Origin: Parerythrobacter_A sp963761775
Lineage (GTDB): Bacteria; Pseudomonadota; Alphaproteobacteria; Sphingomonadales; Sphingomonadaceae
Assembly (NCBI GenBank): GCA_963761775.1
Contig: CAVXIF010000001.1
Coordinates: 252,422 to 316,421 of the forward strand
DNA: 64,000 nucleotides
Direction: 5' to 3'
The translations under genes were made by a program, and so were the position numbers. The notes under the pieces were generated by a model. That model had not been told where the DNA came from and did no database searches. It worked only from the letters and a program-made list of their open reading frames with translations. Shown piece by piece: positions 1 through 9,418 of the stretch (positions are counted from its first letter, which is position 1; the number at the start of each line of letters is the position of its first letter).

Positions 1-311
1 TCAACATGTGGGACGTCGGCGCGCCCTATATCCGCGAATGGATCCGGGACGAGCTGGGGCCGGAATCCGCCATTGCCGAACGAATCAAGGCGGATACCGA
101 CACGCTGCTGCGCCTGCCCGGCCTGATCCGCCGTATCGAGGACCGGTTCCCGGCAAAGGGCGGCGCGCCCGAACCGCCGCCGCTGCCCAAGGTCGAACTG
201 ATGTGGGAACGCCGCAAGCGCGAGGGGCGCGGCGTGTTCGGCTATCTGCTGGCCGGTGCGGCTGGCGCGGCGATAGCAGGCGGCGCGGCGCTGATGGGCT
301 GGCTGGGTTAG
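1..311 (+). CDS. ubiB: UbiB-family ubiquinone biosynthesis kinase-like protein, C-terminal end (5' truncated by window)
   Basis: Only about the last 102 residues are present; the reading frame is already open at base 3 and closes with TAG at 309-311. The piece ends in an Ala/Gly-rich hydrophobic helix (residues GYLLAGAAGAAIAGGAALMG), as in UbiB, an ABC1/ADCK atypical kinase-like protein with C-terminal membrane helices needed for coenzyme Q synthesis. The conserved kinase core lies outside the window, so the call rests on this tail and on synteny: ubiB followed by coaBC and dut is a common alphaproteobacterial order. A different membrane-tailed protein cannot be excluded from this fragment alone. 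Confidence 0.7.
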   Translation, partial: NMWDVGAPYIREWIRDELGPESAIAERIKADTDTLLRLPGLIRRIEDRFPAKGGAPEPPPLPKVELMWERRKREGRGVFGYLLAGAAGAAIAGGAALMGWLG

Positions 312-319
312 ACCCCGGT

Positions 320-706
320 CTAAACCGCAGTTTTGCGTGGCAGCCGTGACCAGGCGATCAGGCAGGCGGCGACCGTCATCGCTTCCATCGCCATGCCGGT
401 CCAGAACAGCGGGACCGTGCCGTCCGCCACGATGCTGACCGCGCGCCCGACGAAGGCGATGGCGAACAGCGCGGCCGGTACCAGCAGGATCGCGCCATTC
501 CTGCGCCATGTGCCCAGCATGATGCACCCGCCGCCGACCACGAAGAACGCGGTGAAATCCGCGCGCAGGGCGGCCAGCCCGCTGCTGTCGGTGGCGGTCA
601 GGCCGAACCCGGCGGCGCTGCTGGCCGGATTGATCAGGAACCCGATGCCGATGACGGCGAACAGCAGTCCCAGCAGGAACAGGGCGGCGGTCAGGATCAG
701 GCGCAT
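320..706 (-). CDS. DUF4345-type four-helix membrane protein
   Basis: A 128-residue integral membrane protein with about four hydrophobic helices (near residues 4-24, 50-66, 70-90 and 100-120). The pattern of FGL, then LRADFTAFFV, a Gly-rich turn, paired Arg (WRRN) and GRAVS resembles the DUF4345 family of small inner membrane proteins of unknown function. The ATG at 706 is chosen because GGAGA lies just upstream on the minus strand; the frame stays open further upstream but that part has no coding character. It converges on ubiB with an 8-bp gap. No function can be assigned. Confidence 0.7.
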   Translation of the reverse strand: MRLILTAALFLLGLLFAVIGIGFLINPASSAAGFGLTATDSSGLAALRADFTAFFVVGGGCIMLGTWRRNGAILLVPAALFAIAFVGRAVSIVADGTVPLFWTGMAMEAMTVAACLIAWSRLPRKTAV

Positions 707-867
707 GATATTCTCCGGTGAAACGCAGGATGGTCTAGACGCCGCTAACCCTGTCTGGGAACCGAAAAGGTAACCAAGAAGCCGCCACCACGGGGCTGGC
801 AGGTGAGGGCGTGTGACGCTACGCTGCTCGCTATCGTGCCGTCCGAACACAGGAACACCTCCACCCG

Positions 868-2466
868 ATGACCGAAAGACCCTTGCGCATATTGCTGATC
901 GTGGGGGGCGGTATCGCGGCGTATAAATCGTGCGAGCTGGTGCGGCTTGTCCGGCGGGGCGGGGCGGAGGTGACATGCGTGGTGACGCAGGGCGGGCAGC
1001 AATTCGTCACGCCGATGTCGCTCGCCGCGTTAAGCGAAAACCCTGTTTACACTACGCTGTGGGATCTGAAGAACGAAGCGGAAATGGGCCATATCCAGCT
1101 CAGCCGCGAGGCTGACCTGGTGGTGGTCTGCCCGGCGACGGCGAACATGCTGGCCAAGATGGCGGCGGGCATTGCGGACGATCTGGCGACGACGTTGATC
1201 CTGGCGACGGACAAGCCGGTGATGGTGGTGCCCGCGATGAATGTGCGGATGTGGCAGCACGCCGCGACGCAGCGCAATGTCGAATGGCTGCGCCATGCGG
1301 GCGTCGACGTGATCGACCCCGATGTCGGCGCGATGGCATGCGGCGAATTTGGCCCCGGCCGCCTGCCCGACCCGGAGATTATCTGGGCGGAGATTGCCGC
1401 GCGGTTCGGGCTGGTCGCCGATTGTGCGCCCGAAGAGTTGCCCGAAGAGTTGGGCGAAGAGCTGCATGATGGCGAAGCGGCTACACCCGCGCCTGCCAAG
1501 GGTGGCTTGGGTGGTCTGCTGTCCTCGCTGATCGCGCGCACCGCTTCCAAAGACGAAGCAAGCGATACCGCTGCCGAAGCAAAGTCGGACGGTGCCATTC
1601 TGGCGGGGAAGGGCAGGGCATTCTCCGCCCCGCCGACGGACCGGGATGCGCTGAACCATACCGTGGTGACGGGCGCGGGGGCCGCGCTGCCCGAATCGAC
1701 CGGAGCCGAACCGGACACCGTTGACAGCTTCGATCCGCTAGCGGGGCAACCGGATTTCGAAACCGATATCGAGCATCGCCCGCTGTACGGCCACCATGTG
1801 CTGGTGACCGCAGGTCCGACGCACGAGCCGATCGACCCGGTGCGCTACCTCGCCAACCGGTCGAGCGGAAAGCAGGGTTTCGCCATCGCTGCTGCTGCTG
1901 CGGCGCAGGGCGCGCGGGTGACTCTGGTGGCAGGACCGGTCGCGCTGGCGACACCGCCGGGCGTGGACCGCGTCGATGTGGAATCCGCACGCGAGATGGC
2001 GGCGGCGGTGAAAGCGGCGCTGCCCGCCGATATCGCGATCATGGCGGCGGCGGTGTCGGACTGGCGCACCAGGGACTACGCCGACACCAAGATGAAGAAA
2101 CGCGGCTCCGCCCCGCCCGCGCTGATGCTGGCGGAAAATCCGGATATTCTTGCGACGGTGGCCAGCGGCGAAAAGCGCCCGACGCTGCTGATCGGGTTCG
2201 CCGCCGAAACCGACGATCTCATCGCCAACGCGAAGACCAAGCGCACGCGCAAGGGTGTGGACTGGATCGTCGCCAACGATGTCTCCGGCCCGCCGGGCGA
2301 CAGCGTGATGGGCGGCGACACCAACACCGTGCATATCGTATCGGAGAAGCGGGTGGAGCGCCTCGACACCATGCCCAAACAGGCGGTTGCGCGCGAACTG
2401 GTCACGCGGGCGGCGGCGGCGTTGGTCGAGATGCGCGAGAACACGGGGTTTGCCGATGATGACTGA
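868..2466 (+). CDS. coaBC: Bifunctional phosphopantothenoylcysteine decarboxylase / phosphopantothenate-cysteine ligase
   Basis: Makes 4'-phosphopantetheine for coenzyme A: the CoaB half ligates cysteine to phosphopantothenate and the FMN-dependent CoaC half decarboxylates the product. CoaC covers about residues 1-185, with GGGIAAYKS, the PAMN motif and the catalytic-loop Cys158 in ACGEFGPGRL. CoaB starts near residue 307, with VTAGPTHEPIDPVRYLANRS and a KMKK motif. At 532 residues it is longer than the usual ~400 because a ~115-residue acidic, low-complexity linker (about 190-305) separates the halves. The stop overlaps the dut start by 11 bases, so the two are translationally coupled. Confidence 0.95.
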   Translation: MTERPLRILLIVGGGIAAYKSCELVRLVRRGGAEVTCVVTQGGQQFVTPMSLAALSENPVYTTLWDLKNEAEMGHIQLSREADLVVVCPATANMLAKMAAGIADDLATTLILATDKPVMVVPAMNVRMWQHAATQRNVEWLRHAGVDVIDPDVGAMACGEFGPGRLPDPEIIWAEIAARFGLVADCAPEELPEELGEELHDGEAATPAPAKGGLGGLLSSLIARTASKDEASDTAAEAKSDGAILAGKGRAFSAPPTDRDALNHTVVTGAGAALPESTGAEPDTVDSFDPLAGQPDFETDIEHRPLYGHHVLVTAGPTHEPIDPVRYLANRSSGKQGFAIAAAAAAQGARVTLVAGPVALATPPGVDRVDVESAREMAAAVKAALPADIAIMAAAVSDWRTRDYADTKMKKRGSAPPALMLAENPDILATVASGEKRPTLLIGFAAETDDLIANAKTKRTRKGVDWIVANDVSGPPGDSVMGGDTNTVHIVSEKRVERLDTMPKQAVARELVTRAAAALVEMRENTGFADDD

Positions 2467-2917
2467 AGTGGCCGTGCAGATTACACGTCTGCCGCATGGC
2501 GCGGGGCTGGACCTGCCGCATTACGCGACGGCGGGCGCGGCGGGGATGGATGTGCATGCGGCAGAGGACATGATGCTGGCCGTCGGCGCGCGCGCGGCGG
2601 TGGCGACCGGTTTTGCCGTCGCGATACCCGACGGGTTCGAGATACAGGTGCGCCCGCGTTCGGGCCTTGCGTTGAAGCACGGCATTTCGGTGCCCAACGC
2701 ACCCGGCACCATCGACAGCGATTATCGCGGCGAGCTGAAAGTGATTCTCATCAATCACGGCACCGAACCGTTCGCCATCGCGCGCGGCGACCGCATCGCG
2801 CAGCTGGTGCTGGCCCCGGTTACGCGGGCGCGTTGGTCGGAAGTCGCCACGCTGGATGATACGGCGCGCGGTGCGAGCGGGTTCGGTTCGACCGGCGGCT
2901 CGGGCGCGCTGGTGTGA
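2456..2917 (+). CDS. dut: Deoxyuridine 5'-triphosphate nucleotidohydrolase (trimeric dUTPase)
   Basis: Hydrolyses dUTP to dUMP and pyrophosphate, keeping uracil out of DNA and supplying dTMP synthesis. All five trimeric dUTPase motifs are visible in 153 residues: AAGMDVHA (1), RPRSGLALKHG (2), GTIDSDYRGELKVILINHG (3), DRIAQLVL (4) and RGASGFGSTG (5). Two adjacent ATG codons (2456 and 2459) lie inside the end of coaBC; either could be used. The coaBC-dut pairing is widespread in proteobacteria. Confidence 0.95.
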   Translation: MMTEVAVQITRLPHGAGLDLPHYATAGAAGMDVHAAEDMMLAVGARAAVATGFAVAIPDGFEIQVRPRSGLALKHGISVPNAPGTIDSDYRGELKVILINHGTEPFAIARGDRIAQLVLAPVTRARWSEVATLDDTARGASGFGSTGGSGALV

Positions 2918-3243
2918 GCGGGCTTTTAAGCCTTGGTCCCGGCCTGCTGGTGCTGGCTTTTCTGGTGCTGGCGGTGTGGGTGGTGGTGCTGGTGATGCTG
3001 TCAGGCTGGATCATGCTGTTCCTGCGCCGCCGCCACGGCTGGGCGCTGTTCGACTGGCGCACCATCGGCATCCCGTTTATCGGCCTGACCGCCGCGATCC
3101 AGCTCGGCAATTACCTGCTCGACCTGCTGGGCAGCGCGGTGGACGGCGGCGGCGCTGTCGAGCTGGCGTTCCCGAGCGCCTTCCTGATCGGCTCGGTCGC
3201 CATCGGCGTCGGCATCGCCGCCGTCAGGGCGCGGGGCGGGTAG
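2914..3243 (+). CDS. Small membrane protein, unknown function
   Basis: A 109-residue protein starting at GTG 2914, which overlaps the dut stop by 4 bases (GTGA), so it is coupled to coaBC-dut. It has a hydrophobic N-terminal helix (about 8-36), a short basic stretch FLRRRHGW, then further hydrophobic segments near 48-72 and 85-104. No family is recognised. Its reality is supported by the tight overlap and by GC-rich third positions across the frame. Confidence 0.6.
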   Translation: MSGLLSLGPGLLVLAFLVLAVWVVVLVMLSGWIMLFLRRRHGWALFDWRTIGIPFIGLTAAIQLGNYLLDLLGSAVDGGGAVELAFPSAFLIGSVAIGVGIAAVRARGG

Positions 3244-3260
3244 GCGGCCCCGCACACGTG

Positions 3261-3995
3261 TCAGTCGATCCGGCGCACCTTGGTCTCTTCCGGCTTGATC
3301 GAAATGCGCAGCGTTTCACCCGAATTGCCGGGGAAGTCGGTGAACATCGCCTCGACCAGGTTGGGCACGAGATATTGCAGGCGCTTCGACGTGCTCATCG
3401 CTTCGGCCTTGCCTTCGAACAGCCGCTGGCCATTGCCGGCATCGTCGATCTTCAGGTCGATGCCGCTGGTATAAACCGTCTGGCTGCGGATGCGCGGGCC
3501 GCCGAAGAAGGCGCTGTTGAAGCCGTAGCCCCACGCACCGCCGCCATAGAAACCTCGGCGGAAACCGCGCCGCCCGTAGAAGCCACGGCCATAGCCGATG
3601 CGCGAGCGGTAGAACGGGCTGTAGCCATAGCCGTACCACGGGCTGAAGAACGGATCGGTGAAGCCGGTATCGCGGATGCGTTCGCGGCCCTTGTCCACAC
3701 CGTAATCGAACCGGACCAGCAGATTCGCGGTTTCAGGCGTTGCCGCCTGAACATAGCCAAGGCGTTGCATCTGGCCTGCCACAATGTCGGCATATTGGGC
3801 GAATTCCAGCCCGCCCGCCAGTTTGGGATCATCCGCCACCACGGCGAAGGATTGGCCCTGCGGCGCGGGCAGTGCGCTTTCGAACCGCTTCACATCGGCG
3901 CGAAACGGCGTGGTGCAGGCCGCCAGCGTGCCGACGGCAAGGGACAGCGTCGCCAGCTTGGCGATGCGTCCGGTGGTGATGGAAAATACGGTCAT
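3261..3995 (-). CDS. DUF4136-family lipoprotein with a Gly/Tyr/Arg-rich insert
   Basis: A 244-residue secreted lipoprotein: a hydrophobic signal segment ends in the lipobox LAAC (Cys about 27) after the basic ITTGRIAK. The N-terminal FRADVKRFE and the pattern of a variable, Tyr-rich middle followed by IDLKIDDAGNGQRLFEGKA match DUF4136 envelope lipoproteins. Residues about 115-160 form an unusual stretch dominated by Gly, Tyr, Phe and Arg (SPWYGYGYSPFYRSR, then FYGRRGFRRGFYGG). The role is unknown; it presumably sits in the periplasm on the outer membrane. It stands alone on the minus strand downstream of trpS. Confidence 0.8.
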   Translation of the reverse strand: MTVFSITTGRIAKLATLSLAVGTLAACTTPFRADVKRFESALPAPQGQSFAVVADDPKLAGGLEFAQYADIVAGQMQRLGYVQAATPETANLLVRFDYGVDKGRERIRDTGFTDPFFSPWYGYGYSPFYRSRIGYGRGFYGRRGFRRGFYGGGAWGYGFNSAFFGGPRIRSQTVYTSGIDLKIDDAGNGQRLFEGKAEAMSTSKRLQYLVPNLVEAMFTDFPGNSGETLRISIKPEETKVRRID

Positions 3996-4186
3996 GTTTT
4001 GCGTCCTTTATCGGCTCGGCAAGGCGTCGATTGTGCGCGCAGGCAAGCCACCTGTTTATACGTCCGCCCGGCGCCAACGGTTACTATGGCTGCATCGGAA
4101 AGGCGATTGATTGCTGGCTGTCTGCACGATCCGGCGTGAACCCGGATTGAATGGTCCGGCTAACAAAAGCTAGGCAATTACAGGGC

Positions 4187-5203
4187 TTAGCCGCGCACCA
4201 GGCCCAGTGCTTCATAAGCCGAGGCGAGCGTCGGTGCGGCCATTTCCCGCGCCTTCGCGGCACCGCGCGCCAGGATCGCGTCCAGCGCTTCGCCATCGTC
4301 CTTCAGCTCGCGGAAGCGGGCCGAGATCGGCGCAAGCGTTTCGACCAGCACTTCTCCCAGCGCAGGCTTGAACCGCCCGAACCCTTCGCCGCCATACGTC
4401 GCCAGCACATCGTCGATGCCCTGGTCGGTCACGGCGGCGTAGATAGTCACCAGGTTGAGCGCTTCGGCCCGGCCTTCCAGCCCTTCGGCATCGCTTGGCA
4501 GCGGTTCGGGATCGGTCTTGGCCTTTTTCACCTTCTTCATGATGGTGTCGGCATCGTCGGCCAGGTTGATGCGGCTCATGTCGCTCGCATCGGACTTGCC
4601 CATCTTCTGCGATCCGTCGCGCAGGCTCATGATGCGGGCGGCGGCGGGCGGTACGATGGCTTCGGGCAGGGTGAAGACGGGCGTATCGTCTGAGGCAAAA
4701 TCGCCATTGAATTTTTGCGCGATGTCGCGGGCCAGCTCCAGATGCTGGCGCTGGTCGTCGCCGACGGGCACGTGGGTCGCGTGGTACAGCAGCACGTCGG
4801 CGGCTTGCAGCACAGGATAGGTGAACAGCGCAGCACTCGCGCCTTCGCGGTTCTTGCCGGACTTTTCCTTGAACTGCGTCATGCGATTGAGCCAGCCCAT
4901 CCGCGCGGTGCCATTCAAGAGCCACTGCAACTCGGCATGAGCGGGCACTTGCGTCTGGTTGAACAGGATGGAGCGGGTCGGGTCGATCCCGCACGCGACC
5001 AGCACCGCAGTCATCTCGTAGGTGCGTGCGCGCAATTCCTGTGGTGAATGCGGTACCGATATGGCGTGCAGGTCGGCCAGGAAAAACAGGCATTCGCTGC
5101 CCGCCTCCATGCTGTCCTGCATGCGCGCCCAGTTACGGATTGCGCCCAGGTAATTGCCGAGATGCAGATTACCCGAAGGCTTGATACCGGAAACGACGCG
5201 CAT
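4187..5203 (-). CDS. trpS: Tryptophanyl-tRNA synthetase
   Basis: Charges tRNA-Trp with tryptophan. The 338-residue protein has the class I signatures PSGNLHLGN (HIGH-like, residues ~9-17) and KMGKSD (KMSKS-like, about residue 200), plus the TrpRS-typical GDDQRQHLELARDIA and FKEKSG segments; length is normal for bacterial TrpRS. The ATG at 5203 gives the canonical MRVVSGIKPSG start. It lies 8 bases downstream of murJ on the same strand, so the two are probably cotranscribed. Confidence 0.97.
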   Translation of the reverse strand: MRVVSGIKPSGNLHLGNYLGAIRNWARMQDSMEAGSECLFFLADLHAISVPHSPQELRARTYEMTAVLVACGIDPTRSILFNQTQVPAHAELQWLLNGTARMGWLNRMTQFKEKSGKNREGASAALFTYPVLQAADVLLYHATHVPVGDDQRQHLELARDIAQKFNGDFASDDTPVFTLPEAIVPPAAARIMSLRDGSQKMGKSDASDMSRINLADDADTIMKKVKKAKTDPEPLPSDAEGLEGRAEALNLVTIYAAVTDQGIDDVLATYGGEGFGRFKPALGEVLVETLAPISARFRELKDDGEALDAILARGAAKAREMAAPTLASAYEALGLVRG

Positions 5204-5211
5204 GGCTTGTC

Positions 5212-6808
5212 CTACAAGGCTCGCTTTGAAGTGAGGGCGGCGATGCGCTGCCGGTCGATTGCGCCTGTGGCGAAGGCGACGCCGAAATAGACGATGCCCG
5301 CGCATAGCACGAGGACCAGCAACGCGCCCAGCCTTTCGAGCAGGCCAGCCGCATACCATCCCGCCAGCAGGTCGCGCGCGAACCACAGCGCGACGCCCAT
5401 TGCGGCGGCGGCGACCAGTTGCCGCCCCAAACGCAGCAACAGCGCGCCTGGCACGCGGTAATAATCGCGCCGCACAAGCACCGCATACAGGAAGCCGACA
5501 TTGATCCACGCGCCCACCACGCTGGCCCAGGCCACGCCGACCACGCCGAAACGTTGCAGGAAGGCAATGTTGAACGCGACGAAGACAGCAAGCGAGATGA
5601 ACGCGGCGTAGACCGGCGTGCGCGTATCCGAACGGGCGTAGAAATTTGGCACCAGCACTTTCACCAGCACATAGGCGGGCAGGCCGACGACCAGCGCGGC
5701 CAGCACTTGTCCGGTCGCGGCGGCATCGGCAAGGTCGAACCGCCCGCCCTGGAAGATCATCGTCACGAACGGCGTCGCGCACAGGGCCAGCGCGACGGCG
5801 GCGGGAATGGTCAGCAGCATGGCCAGTTCGATCGCGTCGGACTGGATGCGGGCTGCGCCTTCGCGGTTGTCACTACCCACGAAACGCGACAGCGTGGGCA
5901 GGATCGCGGTGCTGAGCGCGATCCCGATGATGCCCAGCGGCAGCTGGTTGAGCCGGTCGGCATAGTTCATGTGGCTGACCGACCCGCTGGCGAGCTGGTT
6001 CAGGAAATAGAGCTGGACCAGCGTATTGATCTGGTACGCGCCACCGCCAATGGCTGCGGGCAGCGCGATGGTCGCCATACGCTTGACTTCCGGCGTCAGT
6101 TTCGGGCGCTGGATGCGCGGGCGGAACCCCTCGACGCGGACCCAGTAATATAGCCACGCAAGCTGCATCACGCCCGCCCCGGTCACGGCCCATGCGATGC
6201 CGTAGGCGACTTGTTCCACCGATGCGCCCGTTGCCGCCATCCAGCGTTCGCCCACCAGCAGCGCGCGCGATCAGCACCAGATTGAGAATGATCGGAAAGC
6301 TGGCTCCGGGCGCAAAGCGGCTGACCGCGTTCAGCATTCCGGTGAACAGAGTCACCAGGCTGACCAGAACGATATAGGGGAACATGATACGGGCCAGATC
6401 GATGGCCATGTCATGCTCTACGGGATTGACCGGCTTGTCCGCCAGCAGCCAGATGACGCCGGGCATCGCGATCAGGAAAACCGCCACCAGCGCAATCAGC
6501 ACCGGCAGGAAAACGCTCAGCACATCGTTGCTGAAGCTGCGGGCGCTTTCCAGTCCCTGCTCCTCGCCCCCTCCAACCCCGCCCGACCCGTGCAGCCGCT
6601 TGGAGAACATCGGTACGAAGGCAGCGGAAAACGCCCCTTCGGCAAACAGGCGGCGGAACACGTTGGGGATGATGAAAGCCTGGAACCAGGCATCGGTCAC
6701 TGCATTCGCGCCCAGCACCCGGCTGAAAATCATCTCGCGCGCCATGCCGGCGACGCGGCTGACCATCGTCAGCCCGCCGATCGTGCCGACGTTCTTGAGG
6801 AGGCTCAC
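5212..6808 (-). CDS. murJ: Lipid II flippase MurJ (frameshifted in this sequence)
   Basis: Polytopic inner-membrane flippase of the MOP superfamily that moves lipid II outward for peptidoglycan synthesis. The N-terminal part (6808 down to about 6270) reads MSLLKNVGTIGGLTMVSRV and FAEGAFSAAFVPMF, typical of MurJ; the rest continues in another frame as GERWMAATG to the stop at 5212. The break lies at about 6262-6272 in an alternating CG run (GCGCGCGCG), with a net +1 or -2 shift. Joined, the protein would be about 530 residues, the family norm. Since murJ is essential, a sequencing or assembly indel is more likely than a true pseudogene. It lies downstream of secB and upstream of trpS. Confidence 0.9.
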
Positions 6809-6846
6809 TGCGGGAGCTTCCTATCTAGCGCGCGTCAGGACGCAGC

Positions 6847-7371
6847 TCAGGCTTGGCCAACAGGCGCAACATCGGTGCCGCCTTCGCCTTCGGCCTGCTG
6901 GGCCTGCATACGCTGCGCATAGAGGCCGTTGAAATCCACCGGATCGAGCATCAGCGGCTGGAACCCCGTGTCGCGCGTGGCATCGGCGATGACGCGGCGG
7001 GCAAACGGGAACAGCAGGCGCGGAGCCTCTGCATACAGGAACGCGTGCGCGTGGTCTTCGGGCAGGTTGCGCATGCCGACAAGGCCGCAATAAGCCAGCT
7101 CGACCAGGTACAGGCTGCCCTTTTCGCACTTGGCATCGACGGTGATCTTCAGCTCGACTTCGTGAATCTCGTCGTTCACGGATTTGGCGCCGATGTTGAA
7201 TTGCAAGTCGATCTGCGGCTTGTCGTCCCACTGGAAGGATTCGGGTGCCTGTGGATTTTCGACCGACAGATCCTTGATATATTGCGACAGCAGGCCCGCG
7301 ACCGGCTGCGTATCGGCACCGTTGGGCGCCGGGTCCATGTTGAGGTCGGTCAAGATATCGCCATCGGCCAT
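6847..7371 (-). CDS. secB: Protein-export chaperone SecB
   Basis: Tetrameric cytoplasmic chaperone that holds preproteins unfolded and delivers them to SecA. The 174-residue protein has SecB features: QYIKDLSVENPQAPESF near the N-terminus, VELKITVDAK, then the signature YCGLVGMRNLPE and EAPRLLFPFARRVIADATRD, with a disordered Gln/Gly/Glu-rich tail. It is divergent from the Tim44-like gene, an arrangement common in alphaproteobacteria. The 38-base gap to murJ allows a secB-murJ-trpS transcript. Confidence 0.96.
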   Translation of the reverse strand: MADGDILTDLNMDPAPNGADTQPVAGLLSQYIKDLSVENPQAPESFQWDDKPQIDLQFNIGAKSVNDEIHEVELKITVDAKCEKGSLYLVELAYCGLVGMRNLPEDHAHAFLYAEAPRLLFPFARRVIADATRDTGFQPLMLDPVDFNGLYAQRMQAQQAEGEGGTDVAPVGQA

Positions 7372-7567
7372 GTGGTAGGTATTCCTGTCGAATTGAAATG
7401 GGTGCCGTGTGCAGATGCGGCATGGCGTGAGCGCGTAGCAGCCGGTCGTGCGCCCCGCAACGTCCGTCGCATGGGTCTGCGGATACCGTCACGCCCGTTG
7501 CGGGTTTGTAATCGCTGCCTATGTAGGGCAGGAGATACGCACATCGTTTCGCAACAGGTAAGCCTTC

Positions 7568-8227
7568 GTGATAATCCAGATCGTCATCCTCGCCATCATC
7601 GCCGCCGTGCTCGGGTACAAGCTGTATTCGGTGCTGGGCCGCCGCGCGGAGCATGAGGAAGAGTCGATTGCGCCGCCCCGTGACAATCAGCCCCGCGTTA
7701 ACCAGCAGACCAATACGCCTGCCGCCGGCGCGTCGGTCGCAGCCCTGCCCGAACAGCGCGCGCCGCGCGTGCTGCCTGCCGTGGAGCAAGGCGTGCGCGC
7801 CATCGCGGCGGCGGACAGCCGGTTCGATATCAGTTCGTTCATCGAGGGTGCCAAGGGTGCCTATGCGATGGTGCTGGAGGCTTTCTGGGAAGGCGACCGC
7901 GAAACGCTGCGCGAGCTGTGCGACAACGACGTCTATGCCAGCTTCGATGCTGCCATCACCATGCGCGAGGATGCGGGCGAAACGCTCGACAACCGGCTGG
8001 TCCGGATCGAGGAAGCGCAGATCGACCGCGCGCAGATCGACGGACGCACCGCGCGCATCGCCGTGCGCTTCGTGGCCGATATCGCCGCCGTCACCCGCGA
8101 CAGCGAAGGCACCGTTATCGCGGGATCGCTGGACGATGCGATCGAAAGCCGCGATGTCTGGACCTTCATGCGCGATGTGAAGGCGGACGATCCGAACTGG
8201 CTGCTCGACGAAACCGACGAAGGCTGA
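7568..8227 (+). CDS. Tim44-like domain membrane protein
   Basis: A 219-residue protein with a GTG start, an N-terminal membrane anchor (about residues 2-20, IIQIVILAIIAAVLGYKLY), a disordered linker, and a C-terminal Tim44-like domain from about residue 95 (SRFDISSFIEGAKGAYAMV through WTFMRDVKADDPNWLLDET). Bacterial Tim44-like proteins are related to the mitochondrial import motor subunit; their exact role here is not established. It is divergent from secB and 5 bases upstream of mltA, so it probably belongs to an envelope/export operon. Confidence 0.9.
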   Translation: MIIQIVILAIIAAVLGYKLYSVLGRRAEHEEESIAPPRDNQPRVNQQTNTPAAGASVAALPEQRAPRVLPAVEQGVRAIAAADSRFDISSFIEGAKGAYAMVLEAFWEGDRETLRELCDNDVYASFDAAITMREDAGETLDNRLVRIEEAQIDRAQIDGRTARIAVRFVADIAAVTRDSEGTVIAGSLDDAIESRDVWTFMRDVKADDPNWLLDETDEG

Positions 8228-8232
8228 GGCGC

Positions 8233-9418
8233 GTGTCGCAGAATGCGCTCAGGCTTGCGGGCGTGTTGACCGGTGCCTTTTCCTTGGCCGCGTGCGCTGT
8301 GGCGACCCCGCCTGCCGCCAGTCTGCCGGTTGCGACCTCAGGTGTCGCCGCGACGTCAGCCGCAATGCTGGGTGTGACGGCGGTGGCACCGTCCGCGGTG
8401 CGCCAGGACGATGCCGAAGGAGCCTTGCGTTCGTTCCGCGAGTCATGCTCCGTCGTAACGCGACGCGACGACCGTTCGGGCCTGACGACCCCCGAAGACT
8501 GGCGTGCGCCGTGCGCTGCCGCTGCGCAGGTCACCAGCGACCCCGCCGGATTCTTCGCACATCATTTCACTCCTGTCACCGTGGGCACGGGCGAGGCCTT
8601 CGCCACCGGCTATTTCGAACCTGAAATCGCCGGATCGCGCACCCGCCGCCCCGGCTTCGACGTGCCGGTCTATGCTGTGCCAGATGATCTCGTGCGCCGA
8701 TGGCCCGCCGATATGCCGGAGGCGGAGCGCACCGGTCGTCCGCCGCTCGTCCGCCTGCTGCCCGACGGAACCACGACCCGCTACTTCGACCGCACCGCGA
8801 TCGAGGAAGGGGCGCTGGCCGGACGCGGGCTGGAGATCGCCTGGGCGGCCGATCCGGTCGAAATGTTCTTCCTGCAAATCCAGGGCTCGGGTCGCCTTGT
8901 CTCACCCGAGGGCGACGTCATCCGCATCGGTTATGCCGGGCAGAACGGCCACGGCTATACCGGCATCGGCGGGCTGATGCGCGAGCGCGGGCTGTTGGGC
9001 GATGGACCGGGGCAATATGCCGGGTCGATGCAGGGCATCATGGCCTATATCCGCGAAAATCCGCAAGCGGGGCAGGCGCTGATGCGCGAGAATGCCAGCT
9101 GGGTTTTCTTCACGCGAACTGACCGGGGACGGACCGCTGGGCTCGCTCGGCATTCCGGTGCGCGGCGAAAGCTCGGTCGCGGTCGATCCAAAATTTGTGC
9201 CCTATGGCGCGCCGGTCGTGCTGGCGATGGACCGCTCCGAAGCCAACGGCATATGGATCGCGCAGGATACCGGCGGCGCGATCAAGGGCGCAAATCGCTT
9301 CGACACCTTCTGGGGTGCGGGCGAGCGGGCGCGCGCGGTTGCGGGCGGCATGAGCGCACGGGGCCGCGCCACCATCCTGCTGCCCAACGAAGCCGCGCGC
9401 CGCCTGCTGAAACAATGA
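8233..9418 (+). CDS. mltA: Membrane-bound lytic murein transglycosylase A (frameshifted)
   Basis: Outer-membrane lipoprotein that cleaves the MurNAc-GlcNAc bond to 1,6-anhydro ends. A GTG at 8233 begins a signal peptide ending in the lipobox LAAC; the MltA core follows (TGYFEPEIAGSRTRR, EMFFLQIQGSGRL, GYAGQNGHGYTGIG). The C-terminal 3D domain (IPVRGESSVAVDPKFVPYG, then AQDTGGAIKG with the catalytic Asp) is in a different frame. The shift is at about 9112-9120 next to CACGCG, after WVFF and before RELTGDGPLG, and equals +1 or -2. The joined length, about 395 residues, is normal. The stop overlaps the next start (ATGA). Confidence 0.9.

Noticed and set aside
5419..6153. Open frame of about 245 codons opposite murJ
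   Set aside because: Antisense to conserved MurJ sequence and rich in Arg/Gly/His without any recognisable domain; a compositional artefact.
6262..6272. Programmed frameshifting in murJ at the GCGCGCGCG run
   Set aside because: No heptameric slippery site or stimulatory structure; similar breaks occur in many unrelated genes here, so an indel error is the simpler explanation.
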